Below, one piece after another: positions 48,165 through 59,605 of a stretch of DNA of 64,000 nt. Source of the DNA: Timema cristinae (Eukaryota; Arthropoda; Insecta; Phasmatodea; Timematidae). Position numbers and translations under genes: made by a program. Positions within the stretch are counted from its first letter, which is position 1; the number at the start of each line of letters is the position of its first letter. The notes beneath the pieces were generated by a model that was not told the origin of the DNA, ran no database searches, and worked only from the letters and a program-made list of their open reading frames with translations. The DNA lies in the NCBI GenBank assembly GCA_039000515.1, contig JBCFYV010000012.1:122604605-122668604 (forward strand). Direction: 5' to 3'.

Positions 48165-48482
48165 AAATTGAAGGTGACCTGGTGGACTAACGGTAAGGTG
48201 TCGGACTTCTGTGCTGGAGGTCCGCGGTTCAATCCTCGGTCCCGGCACAGATTTATCTGATTACCAAACCCTTCCTTCACCTTTGACAAGACGTGTATTA
48301 ATCACAGCTTGTGAATGTGGGGAATGCCAGGCCTACAACGTGGTTTGGATTCCACGTTAAACTGTAGGTCCTTCATTTCATCTTACAATCACCCTACCAT
48401 TACACATTAACGTAAGTGTATACAAACCGAACGGGTAGTAAGACGCGGTACTAATAATATTAATAATAATAATAAAATTGAA
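48165..48482 (+). mobile_element. SINE family A
   Basis: Head GGTGACCTGGTGGACTAACG, B-box CGGTTCAATCCTCGGTCCC, tail ACAAACCGAACGGGTAGTAA, then GACGCGGTACT and AAT repeats. Flanking AAATTGAA at 48165-48172 and 48475-48482 is a likely short target-site duplication. Confidence 0.88.
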
Positions 48483-49689
48483 AATTGAAACCGTTATAGA
48501 GAGTTAAAATCTTCTAAATCCTCTCATCTCTCAAAATTAAATCTCGTGCTAGCTCAAAAGTAAATACACCCTATTTTCCCAAGAGCCTTTTTGAGTCAAG
48601 TATTTCGTGCGAATTTCGCTCTTCTCTTGTCGGTCGGTTGGTTGCTAAAACTAACGTCCACAGCTGTGGCAGCGCCACGGGTGTTTGTTTAGAAATCTCC
48701 GTTGTGAAAGTGTGGTTGGACGAGTGAGTCGCAAACATTTATATGAAAATTCCCCTGTGGTTTTTGAGAGGATTACAAAATGTTTGAAACGAGGTAAGTG
48801 TTCTAAAATGTTCATTATATCTGTACAATCTGGTAGACAGAATAATCTAGAAGTGGACTCTATAGAAAACTAGAACAATGGACGACTCACCTGACGTATG
48901 TTGCTTTATTAAATGACAAGTTAAGTCTTTGTAAGCCAGTTTTCTTCACGTTCTATTCTTCACATGATCAATATTCATCACAAAACTCAACCTTCCGCAC
49001 TATTGAATCATTAAAAATTAGGAGAAGGAATACACTAACACTACAACCAAATTAATATGAACACTAAACAAAAAAAACAAACAAACGAACGGGTTTCTTC
49101 TTGGATAGTCATAATTCAACTGTCAGTAATGGTAAATAAAAAGAGGGGTAAGGGGAACCCACCTGTCCAATCAGGAGAGAGGAAGGCCTCTGATTGGAGT
49201 AGTTTAAAGAGAATGGCAATTCAAAATTCAAAGCAACAAAGTAAACAAAGTAGGTTACCTATAAACTCTAAAAAAAAAAAAAAAAAAAATAATAATAAAT
49301 TTACAACGACTCTACAACAACATCATATTCAATCAGGGTTGTATACCATTTAAACAGTAACATTGTGGATGTAAATAAAAAACAATTCCTCAAATGCGGC
49401 TTGCGAACGAAATTATTCCATAGATAAAGTGTATTTTAACATACATTTTAAAATCGTTTATTAATATCAATTATAAATGGAGAAATAGTAAATAGCTTTA
49501 TATTGTCTATTTGTATGTGCGCGCACGTAATGTGACACTTTTTAATTTCACTTAGCTAAAAAAAATTTTTTTCCAAATAGCTTTAATTCAGTTTTTCTAA
49601 ATAATTATATTTTTATTGTTTCCACTTCACGTTTGGGTCGTATGCATATTATGTTATAATTTTGCTAATATTGTAGTAATGATAAAGGT
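48483..49689. other. unassigned DNA with a possible first-exon signal
   Basis: 48600-48790 is less AT-rich and ends in a strong splice-donor match, AACGAG|GTAAGTG at 48793/48794, just after an ATG at 48780. This is weak evidence for an exon (see findings). Poly-A at about 49270-49289. No gene called. Confidence 0.3.
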
Positions 49690-49805
49690 ATTAGTTAGAG
49701 AAAGTGTACCCGAATTTGTGTGGAAGGAAAATAGGAAACTATTTCTCCTGCTCTCTCTCCGTCATCAGTCTTGCACGATAACGAACTTTTAGCCACCGAA
49801 GCGGG
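49690..49805 (-). mobile_element. SINE family B, degraded
   Basis: Minus-strand body AGTGTACCCGAATTTGTGTG, head trace CTCCGTCATCAGTCTTGC and AGCCACCGAAGCGGGT. The middle is deleted. Confidence 0.5.
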
Positions 49806-50185
49806 TGATTGATACGATATTAAAGAGACTGAGAGTCCCATGCTCTCCCTCAATCCCCAACAATCCCTTCACCCGACAATCTCACAGTAACACCAGCTCC
49901 ACACGTAATCCTCTTGCCGTCCTTCAAATGACAAAAAACTACCTCCAATAAAAGACGACAAACGTTTAAAACTGCCGACGCGGCGCTTAGAACTACAAGG
50001 CTTACAACAGTGATATGTTGGTATTACTGTCTCCGGAAAACGAGGCGACAGGGGAGGAATTGGTAGCACTGAGCTCCTGAGGCCTGCACTTTATTTAAGG
50101 TTTGTTTCCTTAGTAGAGCTTTGACAATCCCCGCAGCATATTCTTATAGAGCAAGATTCTAGAGTAGGGTAATATCATTTTATTA
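49806..50185. other. unassigned DNA
   Basis: No gene or assignable repeat seen. Confidence 0.3.
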
Positions 50186-51106
50186 CTTGGAGAATGGCTT
50201 AACCTAGGACAATAACACTGTGGGACTGACTTAACCTAGGACAATAACACTGGGAGACTGACTTTACCTAGGACAATAACACTGGGAGACTGACTTAACC
50301 TAGGACAATAACACTGGAGACTAACTTTACCTAGGACAATAACACTGGGAGACTGACTTAACCTAGGACAATAACACTGGGAGACTGACTTTACCTAGGA
50401 CAATAACACTGGGAGACTGACTTTACCTAGGACAATAACACTGGGAGACTGACTTTACCTAGGACAATAACACTGGGAGACTGACTTAACCTAGGACAAT
50501 AACACTGGGAGACTGACTTAACCTAGGACAATAACACTGGGAGACTGACTTTACCTAGGACAATAACACTGGGAGACTGACTTAACCTAGGACAATAACA
50601 CTGTGGGACTGACTTAACCTAGGACAATAACACTGTGGGACTGACTTTACCTAGGACAATAACACTGTGGACTGACTTTACTAGGACAATAACACTTGGG
50701 GACTAACTTTACCTAGGACAATAACACTGGAGACTGAATTTACCTAGGACAATAACACTGTGGGACTGACTTTACCTAGGACAATAACACTGTGGACTGA
50801 CTTTACCTAGGACAATAACATTGGGAGACTGACTTTACCTAGGACAATAACACTGTGGGACTGACTTTACCTAGGACAATAACACTGTGGGACTGACTTT
50901 ACCTAGGACAATAACACTGTGGGACTGACTTAACCTAGGACAATAACACTTGGGGACTAACTTTACCTAGGACAATAACACTGGGAGACTGACTTTACCT
51001 AGGACAATAACACTGTGGGACTGACTTTACCTAGGACAATAACACTGGAGACTAACTTTACCTAGGACAATAACACTGGAGACTAACTTTACCTAGGACA
51101 ATAACC
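50186..51106. repeat. satellite, 32-bp unit, about 28 copies
   Basis: Unit GACTGACTTTACCTAGGACA, then ATAACACTGGGA. Variants alternate TTTACC/TTAACC and GGGAGACT/GTGGGACT. Indels are concentrated at 50660-51100. Confidence 0.94.
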
Positions 51107-51829
51107 AGTGAATTAACTAATTAAAAATAAATTAGGATCAGGTATTGTTTCAAATTTAGGGAAAGCTGTTCTTGCAACTGTTACCTTAGACTAGATATTT
51201 TAAGTCTCTAATAGCAAATACGAAATAAGTTAAGTACTTCGCATATTTTCGAATGTTTTCTTCCATTTGAAAGTCTGTTACGCTAACCTTAAAGACAGAG
51301 TTAACGATGAATGTCACGTGCCTAGGCTAACGATAACAATGTCCCGACTGAAATCAACTCCCTGATAGTTCCCTGGAGGCAGAAGAACAAGGGAAACAGG
51401 GTCTTAGCCCCCCGCCCCCTCCCTTGAATAAGTGACCGACTGGAGAAATCCCCCTTGTCCCTAACGAGCTGGGCCACCCGCCCAACGTGACAGTTCACAA
51501 CTCGGGGTTTGGAGCAATACTGGCACAGGAAACGTCATTATTTGGAGCTCTGGCTAAACCGTTAGAATATCGAGCAGAAACTACTAAACGCCAGAGACTA
51601 GGTTAGTTTATAACGTGCCTGTGTGGGTGTGTCTGGCAGTAAGTGAACAGACAGGGGAGGAGGAAAATGCAACCGACAATACCATGAGTTGTGACCCTCC
51701 TATTAAATGACATTCTATCCACAAAGATCCATTCTACGCTCCTATAACAGTTACCTTTCGTTTCCCGGACATTTAGAGCTTAATAATCAACAGAAATATG
51801 GGGATTTTTGAGCACATTTATATTAATTA
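51107..51829. other. unassigned DNA
   Basis: 51380-51660 is less AT-rich. No gene recognised. Confidence 0.3.
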
Positions 51830-52000
51830 AATTAGGTATGAGTTGAGTGTATTTTAGAGAAAATGTATATGCATTTGCGTGGAGGGAGTGTGGGACACAA
51901 TTTAGGGTAAATCTCAGTATTCCCAGCTGATATTCTAACCCCAACCCAAGCATTTCCATACATTGCAGGCGTGATGCCTTAAGCTATGTGACCACCAATA
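51830..52000 (-). mobile_element. SINE family B, diverged
   Basis: Minus-strand body ATGCATTTGCGTGGAGGGAG, then head trace GGCGTGATGCCTTAAGCTAT and GTGACCACC. The 3' tail is missing. Confidence 0.6.
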
Positions 52001-52084
52001 GTGGCTAGGTGCTAAGAACTCCTGTCCTTGGTTAACATTTTGCCCTTTGTTTGAAGAGTGTGCGTCATTTTTTCTGTTCCTTAA

Positions 52085-52265
52085 TTAGTGGCTATATGGA
52101 CAAAGGCTTCAGTCTCATATTTGTCAAGTTAAACGAAACAGGTTGAGGCTCAAAGCTTGGTTCAGTGTAATGAGGCGGGATTTTATTAGACGGTTTTCTA
52201 GCCCTCCATCCATGCAAGTATGGGTAGGTTTACTCTAAATTAGACCTTACTAATCATAGCTGACA
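52085..52265 (+). mobile_element. SINE family B, strongly diverged
   Basis: GTGGCTATATGGACAAAGGC, GAGGCTCAAAGCTTGGTTC, then CCATGCAAGTATGGGTAGGT follow family B order in plus orientation. Confidence 0.45.
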
Positions 52266-52358
52266 TTAGTGAATATAGACTCGGATAAACTGCACGAGTA
52301 TTCAGAAGTGGTTCACACAAAACTTCTCTTTCCACTACCCTTGAATACGACTGAAGGT

Positions 52359-52548
52359 TTGGTGTTTTCTGCCCCTGGCTACAGCAACACGCTGTACAAG
52401 TGTTATATCCTAGACCACGAATGGTGTTGTGCGGTTTCTGCCCCTGGCTCCAGCAACACGCTGTACAAGTGTTATATCCTAGACCACGAATGGTGTTGTG
52501 CGGTTTCTGCCCCTGCTCCAGCCACACGCTCTACACGAACTAGATCTC
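52359..52548. repeat. 69-bp tandem repeat, about 2.7 copies
   Basis: TTTCTGCCCCTGGCTCCAGC, AACACGCTGTACAAGTG, then TTATATCCTAGACCACGAAT and GGTGTTGTGCGG, repeated at period 69. The last copy is diverged. Confidence 0.9.
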
Positions 52549-52917
52549 CCAGACCACAGTAAGACTGTAAAAGAGAACTCTGTGAAGTGTTAGGGCTCGT
52601 AAGAGTTTTGATATATGACCCTTCTTTCTCTCTCTATCTTGTGTGTGTGTGTGAGAGTGAGAGAGAGAGAGAGACCTGCTTTCAACTAACAACTCGCCAG
52701 GAGAAGTTTAATATTTGCAGGTCATCACAAGGAACAAGATACTGATTGGACACTCTTGTAGAAAGTTAGAGGTTTTGGTAGCTCTGTTCGATAATTGGTG
52801 TAGGTGTGACACCTGATACTCCTCATTTGATATGAGTAAAATCAATTTTCCTCATTAAAATGTGCCTTTGATTATTTTTTTCCCGAGAAATGTTCTTCCC
52901 CATCTTCTTTTTATTCT
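52549..52917. other. unassigned DNA with a TG/GA microsatellite
   Basis: (TG)n then (GA)n at about 52639-52673. No gene recognised. Confidence 0.45.
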
Positions 52918-53142
52918 AAACACCGTGTTTTACTACCCGATCGGTTACTAATTGCGCTAATGGTTTAGGGAATAGGAAAGTTATATTTAAGGGAAGTATA
53001 CCCACATTTGCGTAGAGGGAAAGTGGAATACAATTTTGGAAAAACTACCCTTAGTAGGCCCGATTGAAATTAGAACCTTGATCTCCCTGATATCGGCAAT
53101 CTAGACTACTGTGAGAGTAACGCCGTAGACCATGTAGCCACC
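52918..53142 (-). mobile_element. SINE family B
   Basis: Minus strand. Tail ACCGTGTTTTACTACCCGAT, body ACCCACATTTGCGTAGAGGG, head GAGAGTAACGCCGTAGACCA then TGTAGCCACCG. It is paired head-to-head with the next copy across 17 bp. Confidence 0.8.
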
Positions 53143-53159
53143 GAAACTAGTTACCCCCT

Positions 53160-53370
53160 TTTTAAAAGTGACCGCATGAGATCGGGGCTCAATCCTAGTC
53201 GGATGCACTGAGGGTGGTTTTCCTACATGATTTTCCACTCTATCTCCACGCAAATGCGCGTGCATTCCCCTAAATTAAGCCTTCCTAATCCCTAACAAAT
53301 TAATGTAATTAGTAGTTTACATAGACGTATAACCTAAAACTGGTAGTAAGACGCGTTGCTAAAAAAAAAC
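53160..53370 (+). mobile_element. SINE family B, internal head deletion
   Basis: GTGACCGCATGAGATCGGGG then CTCAATCCTAGTCGGATGC shows that about 35 bp between the A and B boxes are missing. Body CACGCAAATGCGCGTGCATT, tail TAAAACTGGTAGTAAGACGC. Confidence 0.78.
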
Positions 53371-53414
53371 CAATTGGAAGTGCAATCTTGATTTGCCGTG
53401 ACGTCACAGACAGT

Positions 53415-53576
53415 AAATGTCCGTCAACACCAGAAACATTATCAAATGAGTTACAATAAAATAATAACAGATTACAGTTCTCTTCTCACACTCACGTATA
53501 GACTACAGCGCTTGGTGGTTGAACGTGTCACTAGCGTCGGGTCTGCTGTAGACCAGATATGTTGATACTTCAACAT
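53415..53576 (-). repeat. dispersed repeat D, copy 2
   Basis: Reverse complement of 330-476, sharing CGTCAACACCAGAAACATTA, CACTCACGTATAGACTACAG, then CGCTTGGTGGTTGAACGTGT and GTCGGGTCTGCTGTAGACC. Confidence 0.75.
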
Positions 53577-54001
53577 TATAATCAGAACCTTTACTAATAC
53601 ATCCCCTTCCCCCTGGGATTTAATGAGATTACATTTTTACCGGAAAAACTAGTGGTAGATTTTCTTCTACTCCCCTGATATATTATGGGCGAGTGTCGAC
53701 ACATATTACATATGTATTTACATTACAAGCTTACCCCTTATGTCAACATGTTAGTTTCAAGACCGCTAATTAGTCGTGAAACGAGTCCTTGAACTTTTTT
53801 CACTTATCAATGCAGGTACTGTGCTGCAATAGTAATATATTAGCATAGCTGACGTAAATACATTGTTTATGGTTAAAATAAACAATTATATATATTTTTT
53901 ATAATTCACATTATAACAAAACCTGACACAGAGATGCAAAGTATACCTAACTTGTTTGTTTTGAGTCCAGCAGGAAGCCTGCAGTGACATGTTGTTAAAA
54001 C
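53577..54001. other. unassigned AT-rich DNA
   Basis: No gene or assignable repeat seen. Confidence 0.3.
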
Positions 54002-56692
54002 ATCGTACAGCGAGGTAGCTGTAGGATACTAGAGGTATAGTCACAGTTTAAAACAGTCGTATCAGCGAGGTAACTGTAGGATACTAGGGGTATAGTCACA
54101 GTTTACAACAGTCGTATCAGCGAGGTAGCTGTAGGATACTAGAGGTATAGTCACAGTTTAAAACAGTCGTATCAGCGAGGTAGCTGTAGGATACTAGGGG
54201 TATAGTCACAGTTTACAACAGTCGTATCAGCGAGGTAGCTGTAGGATACTAGAGGTATAGTCACAGTTTAAAACAGTCGTATCAGCGAGGTAACTGTAGG
54301 ATACTAGGGGTATAGTCACAGTTTAAAACAGTCGTATCAGCGAGGTAGCTGTAGGATACTAGGGGTATAGTAACAGTTTACAACAGTCGTATCAGCGAGG
54401 TAGCTGTAGGATACTAGGGGTATAGTCACAGTTTAAAACAGTCGTATCAGCGAGGTAACTGTAGGATACTAGGGGTATAGTCACAGTTTACAACAGTCGT
54501 ATCAGCGAGGTAACTGTAGGATACTAGGGGTATAGTCACAGTTTAAAACAGTCGTATCAGCGAGGGAGCTGTAGGATACTAGGGGTATAGTCACAGTTTA
54601 AAACAGTCGTATAAGCGAGGTAGCTGTAGGATACTAGGGGTATAGTCACAGTTTAAAACAGTCGTATCAGCGAGGTAACTGTAGGATACTAGGGGTATAG
54701 TCAAAGTTTACAACAGACGTATCAGCGAGGTAGCTGTAGGATTCTAGGGGTATAGTCACAGTTTATAACAGTCGTATCAGCGAGGTAACTGCAGGATACT
54801 AGGGGTATAGTCACAGTTTAAAACAGTCGTATCAGCGAGGTAGCTGTAGGATACTAGAGGTATAGTCAAAGTTTACAACAGACGTATCAGCGAGGTAGCT
54901 GCAGGATACTAGGGGTATAGTCAAAGTTTATAACAGTCGTATCAGCGAGGTAGCTGTAGGATACTAGGGGTATAGTCACAGTTTAAAACCGTCGTATCAG
55001 CGAGGTAACTGTAGGATACTAAGGGTATAGTCACAGTTTAAAACAGTCGTATCAGCGAGGTAACTGTAGGATACTAGAGGTATAGTCAAAGTTTACAACA
55101 GACGTATCAGCAAGAGAGCTGTAGGATACTAGAGATATAGTCACAGTTTACAACAGTCGTATCAGCGAGGTAACTGTAGGATACTAGGGGTATAGTCAAA
55201 GTTTACAACAGACGTATCAGCGAGGTAGCTGTAGGATACTAGGGTATAGTCACAGTTTATAACAGTCGTATCAGCGAGGTAACTGCAGGATACTAGGGGT
55301 ATAGTCACAGTTTAAAACAGTCGTATCAGCGAGGTAGCTGTAGGATACTAGAGGTATAGTCAAAGTTTATAACAGTCGTATCAGCGAGGTAGCTGTAGGA
55401 TACTAGGGGTATAGTCACAGTTTAAAACCGTCGTATCAGCGAGGTAACTGTAGGATACTAAGGGTATAGTCACAGTTTAAAACAGTCGTATCAGCGATGT
55501 AACTGTAGGATACTAGAGGTATAGTCAAAGTTTACAACAGACGTATCAGCAAGAGAGCTGTAGGATACTAGAGATATAGTCACAGTTTACAACAGTCGTA
55601 TCAGCGAGGTAACTGTAGGATACTAGAATATAGTCACAGTTTACAACAGACGTATCAGCGAGGTAACTGTAGGATACTAGGGGTATAGTCACAGTTTAAA
55701 ACAGTAATATCAGCGAGGTAACTGTAGGATACTAGGGGTATAGTCACAGTTTAAAACAGTAATATCAGCGAGGTAACTGTAGGATACTAGGGGTATAGTC
55801 ACAGTTTAAAACAGTCGCATCAGTGAGGTAACTGTAGGATACTAGGGGTATAGTCACAGTTTACAACAGTCGTATCAGTGAGGTAGCTGTAGGATACTAG
55901 AGGTATAGTCACAGTTTAAAACAGTCGTATCAGTGAGGTAACTGTAGGATACTAGGGGTATAGTCACAGTTTAAAACAATCGTATCAGCGAGATAACTGT
56001 AGGATACTAGGGGTATAGTCACATTTTACAACAGTCGTATCAGCGAGGTAGCTGTAGGATACTAGGTGTATAGTCACAGTTTAAAACAGTCGTATCAGCG
56101 AGGTAGCTGTAGGATACTAGGAGTATAGTCACATTTTACAACAGTCGTATCAGCGAGGTAGCTGTAGGATACTAGGGGTATAGTCACATTTTACAATAGT
56201 CGTATCAGCGAGGTAGCTGTAGGATACTAGGTGTATAGTCACAGTTTAAAACAGTCGTATCAGCGAGGGAGCTGTAGGATATTAGGGGTATAGTCACAGT
56301 TTAAAACATTCGTATCAGTGAGGTAACTGTAGGATACTAGGGGTATAGTCACAGTTTGAAAGAGTCGTATCAGTGAGGTAACTGTAGGATACTCGGGGTA
56401 TAGTCACAATTTAAAACAGTAGTATCAGCGAGGTAACTTTAGGATACTCGGAGTATAGTCACAGTTTAAAACATCGTATCAGCGAGGTAACTGTAGGATA
56501 CTAGGGGTATAGTCGCAGTTTAAAACAGTCGTATCAGCGAGGTAACTGTAGGATACTAGGGGTATAGTCACAGTTTAAAACAATCGTATCAGCGAGATAA
56601 CTGTAGGATACTAGGGGTATAGTCACAGTTTAAAACAGTCGTATCAGCGAGATAACTTTAGGATACTCGGAGTATAGTCACAGTTTAAAAGC
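54002..56692. repeat. satellite, 55-bp unit, about 49 copies
   Basis: Unit AGCGAGGTAACTGTAGGATA, then CTAGGGGTATAGTCACAGTT and TAAAACAGTCGTATC. Marker variants TTTAAAACCG and CAAGAGAGCTG recur at an offset of 439 bp, showing higher-order duplication of eight monomers. Very few indels. Confidence 0.96.
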
Positions 56693-57687
56693 GTAGTATA
56701 AAATTAGCTTGAGCGTACGATTACATCATGACAGCCTTTCAGAAAACTCATCTTGTGGGCAAGGATTTGTGGGAAGAGTGCTTATAACTTCAGAACTTAG
56801 TGGCTTGGACACCCAAAATGGCTGGCTTAGTATACTGTGCAATATGTCAAGTTCTCTAGTAGTAAAAATGTCTTGACGAGGAGAAAGCTGACAGTTCATG
56901 AAAGCTCGGCCTCCACTCGGCAGTGTTCACTATGACAGGGTGTAGGAGGGGAGTTGAAAGAGGGTGAAGATAACAAGAGGAAGGTTCATGATAGAAGACC
57001 CTACCACAATCCCTTAGGATTGATTAGGGTAGTCCAAGATCTGATGACACGATAGCTATCCCGTATTCTGGAGTTGACTAACAAATATGCAGCCGGTTCT
57101 GTCACTGTCTGTTTATGAGAGGGTTGAAGGGGCCGTTCTTGTCTCTATCTAGTCATTCCTGGGCTCGTCCATCTGTGTAATAAACCCACAGACTCGTTCA
57201 TCAGCTCACAAACTAAATAATAAATAAGGTTTTTTGTTGTAGTGCACCAGTATTCACCTGGGAATAGGATGGATAAGGGACCCTATTATGAGATAGTGCC
57301 CTAATGTGAGACATGGCAGTATCAGGTGACCCAGGAAGTGCACTCGATTGGCAAGTGGCTTACCTAAGAGGTGTCACTTAAACCCATAGAGGGCAGTTAA
57401 AGACCTAGCCATCTTTGTCTGTTATATCAGTGGAAAAATCAGATAACGTATTCTCACTCATTCTGAAGTTTTTATTGACTGTTTTCAGCACAAGTTTCTG
57501 AGGCAAGGTAAGTTATTTTGTATCATTCTATCATATAAAGATGTTCAGTATTTATAGTAAGGAATAACGTAGCTTCATTAGTTTTATGTTTTTTTGTTTT
57601 TCTTCCATTTATTATTTTAAAGTAATCAATAGAGAGAGTTATTGTGATACTCTTAAGTTTAAAAATATAGAGCCTCTTAGGATGATT
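56693..57687. other. unassigned DNA with a microexon-like signal
   Basis: 57453-57513 has a pyrimidine-rich acceptor, a 19-bp interval and a strong donor (see findings). No ORF or other gene recognised. Confidence 0.3.
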
Positions 57688-58637
57688 AAAATAACACTCT
57701 CAAGCTACATAAGGTAGAGTGTAGTATGAATATAATAACACTCTCAAGCTACATAAGGTAGAATGTAGTGTGGCTATAATAACACTCTCAAGCTACATAA
57801 GGTAGAGTGTAGTGTGGCTATAATAACACTCTCAAGCTACATAAGGTAGAGTGTAGTGTGAATATAATAACACTCTCAAGCTACATAAGGTAGAGTGTAG
57901 TGCGAATATAATAACACTCTCAAGCTACACAAGGTAGAGTGTAGTGTGGCTATAATAATACTCTCAAGCTACATAAGGTAGAGTGTAGTGTGAATATAAT
58001 AACACTCTCAAGCTACATAAGTTAGAGTGTAGTGAGCATATAATAACACTCTCAAGCTACACAAGGTAGAGTGTAGTGTGGCTATAATACCACTCTCAAG
58101 CTACATAAGGTAGAGTGTAGTGGGGCTATAATAACACTCTCAAGCTACATTAGGTAGAGTGTAGTGTGAATATAATAACACTCTCAAGCTACATAAGGTA
58201 GAGTGTAGTGAGAATATAATAACACTCTCAAGCTACACAAGGTAGAATGTAGTGTGGCTATAATAACACTCTCAAGCTACATAAGGTAGAGTGTAGTGAG
58301 AATATAATAACAGTCTCAAGCTACACAAGGTAGAGTTAGTGTGGCTATAATAACACTCTCAAGCTACATAAGGTAGAGTGTAGTGAGAATATAATAACAC
58401 TCTCAAGCTACATAAGGTAGAGTGTAGTGAGAATATAATAACACTCTCAAGCTACACAAGGTAGAGTGTAGTGTGGCTATAATAACACTCTCAAACTACA
58501 CAAGGTAGAGTGTAGTGTGGCTATAATAATACTCTCAAGCTACATAAGGTAGAGTGTAGTGAGAATATAATAATACTCTCAAGCTACATAAGGTAGAGTG
58601 TAGTGTGGCTATAATAACACTCTCAAGCTACACAAGC
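57688..58637. repeat. satellite, 44-bp unit, about 22 copies
   Basis: Unit ATAATAACACTCTCAAGCTA, then CATAAGGTAGAGTGTAGTGT and GGCT. Period 44 (AACACT at 57781 and 57825). Variants CATAAGG/CACAAGG and GTGTGGCT/GTGAGAAT are interspersed. Confidence 0.95.
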
Positions 58638-58984
58638 TACTCTTTAGTCGGGTTACTTGAATCAAACCACAAGAGTCCCCACCTCCTTGCAAGTAAACCG
58701 TTCTTTGCACTTTAGAAGAAAACCTTTTGGTAGAGAGGTTGCTAACATTAATTGGCCGTTTCCGGCGGAGAGGAATCTATCAGTCCTCTCTCTATACTGT
58801 AGAGGGAGAAGAGAGAGAGAGAGAATTGACGTCTGCCCCTCCCCCTTCAAAACACAGGGGAGAAATGCCAAGAGCCAGCAGCAAAGACTCAATCAACACT
58901 TGAGTAAAAGTACATGACGTAATTCTTGTGGAGTAAATGTAATTGAAGGCAGTGACGGCTCGCAGGTGCCCCACAAAGAACAAA
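58638..58984. other. unassigned DNA
   Basis: Short GA microsatellite near 58807-58824. Overlapping short open frames on both strands have no recognisable domain. Confidence 0.3.
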
Positions 58985-59095
58985 AGGTTAAAAGGGGCTT
59001 GAAAGACCTAATATTTAACCTAATATACTTTGGCAGGGTTAATGAGTTCAAATATTTAGGAACAATTTTAACTAGCAATAAACATTAATGGGCAA
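58985..59095 (+). pseudogene. LINE reverse-transcriptase scrap
   Basis: Plus-strand reading YFGRVNEFKYLGTILTSNK followed by a stop. The segment VxEFKYLGxxLTS is a conserved stretch in the reverse-transcriptase region of many arthropod LINEs. Only about 20 residues are recognisable. A family A SINE follows directly. Confidence 0.55.
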
Positions 59096-59109
59096 ATTAT
59101 GGAACTAAC

Positions 59110-59396
59110 GTTTTCTTAGCAGCGCGTCTTACTACCCGTCCGGGTTATACGCACTTACGCTAATGTGTAATGGTAGGGTGATAGTGAGATGAAATGAAGG
59201 ACCTACAGTTTAACGTGGGATCCGAACCACGGTGGAGACCTGGCATTCCCCACATTCACAAGTTGTGATTAATACACGTCTTGTCAGAGGTGAAGGAAGG
59301 GTTTGGCAATCAGATAAATCTGTGCCGGGACCGAGGATTGAACCCCGGACCCCAGAACAGGAGTATGGCACCTTACACCTAAACCACCAGATCACC
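59110..59396 (-). mobile_element. SINE family A
   Basis: Minus strand. Tail side AGCAGCGCGTCTTACTACCC then GTCCGGGTTATACGC. Body with CCACGGTGGAGACCTGGC. Head with GGACCGAGGATTGAACCCC and AAACCACCAGATCACC. No AAT run remains. Short ACTAAC repeats flank it. Confidence 0.88.
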
Positions 59397-59400
59397 AACT

Positions 59401-59605
59401 AACTGTGTACTAATTACAATAATGGTTTAGGAATTAGGAAGGTTTAATAGAGAGGGAGTACACCCGCATTTTCGTGGAAAACAATTTAGGAAATACCACT
59501 CTCAGCGCATCCGACCGGAATCGAACCCCGATATCCCTGTCTTCAACAGTCTAGTCCAACACAAGAGTAGCGCGCGTCAGATCATGCGGCCACAGAAGCG
59601 GGTTG
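59401..59605 (-). mobile_element. SINE family B, tail side interrupted
   Basis: Minus-strand body GTACACCCGCATTTTCGTGG, head GGAATCGAACCCCGATATCC then GATCATGCGGCCACAG. The tail should lie immediately left, where family A now sits, so A may have inserted into or beside B. Confidence 0.75.

Noticed and set aside
48173..48250. tRNA-like head of SINE family A considered as a tRNA gene
   Set aside because: The same head recurs with a fixed body, tail and target-site duplications, so it is a SINE.
58657..58917. 86-codon frame on the plus strand with a 76-codon frame opposite
   Set aside because: No recognisable domain, includes a GA microsatellite, and neither strand has supporting signals.
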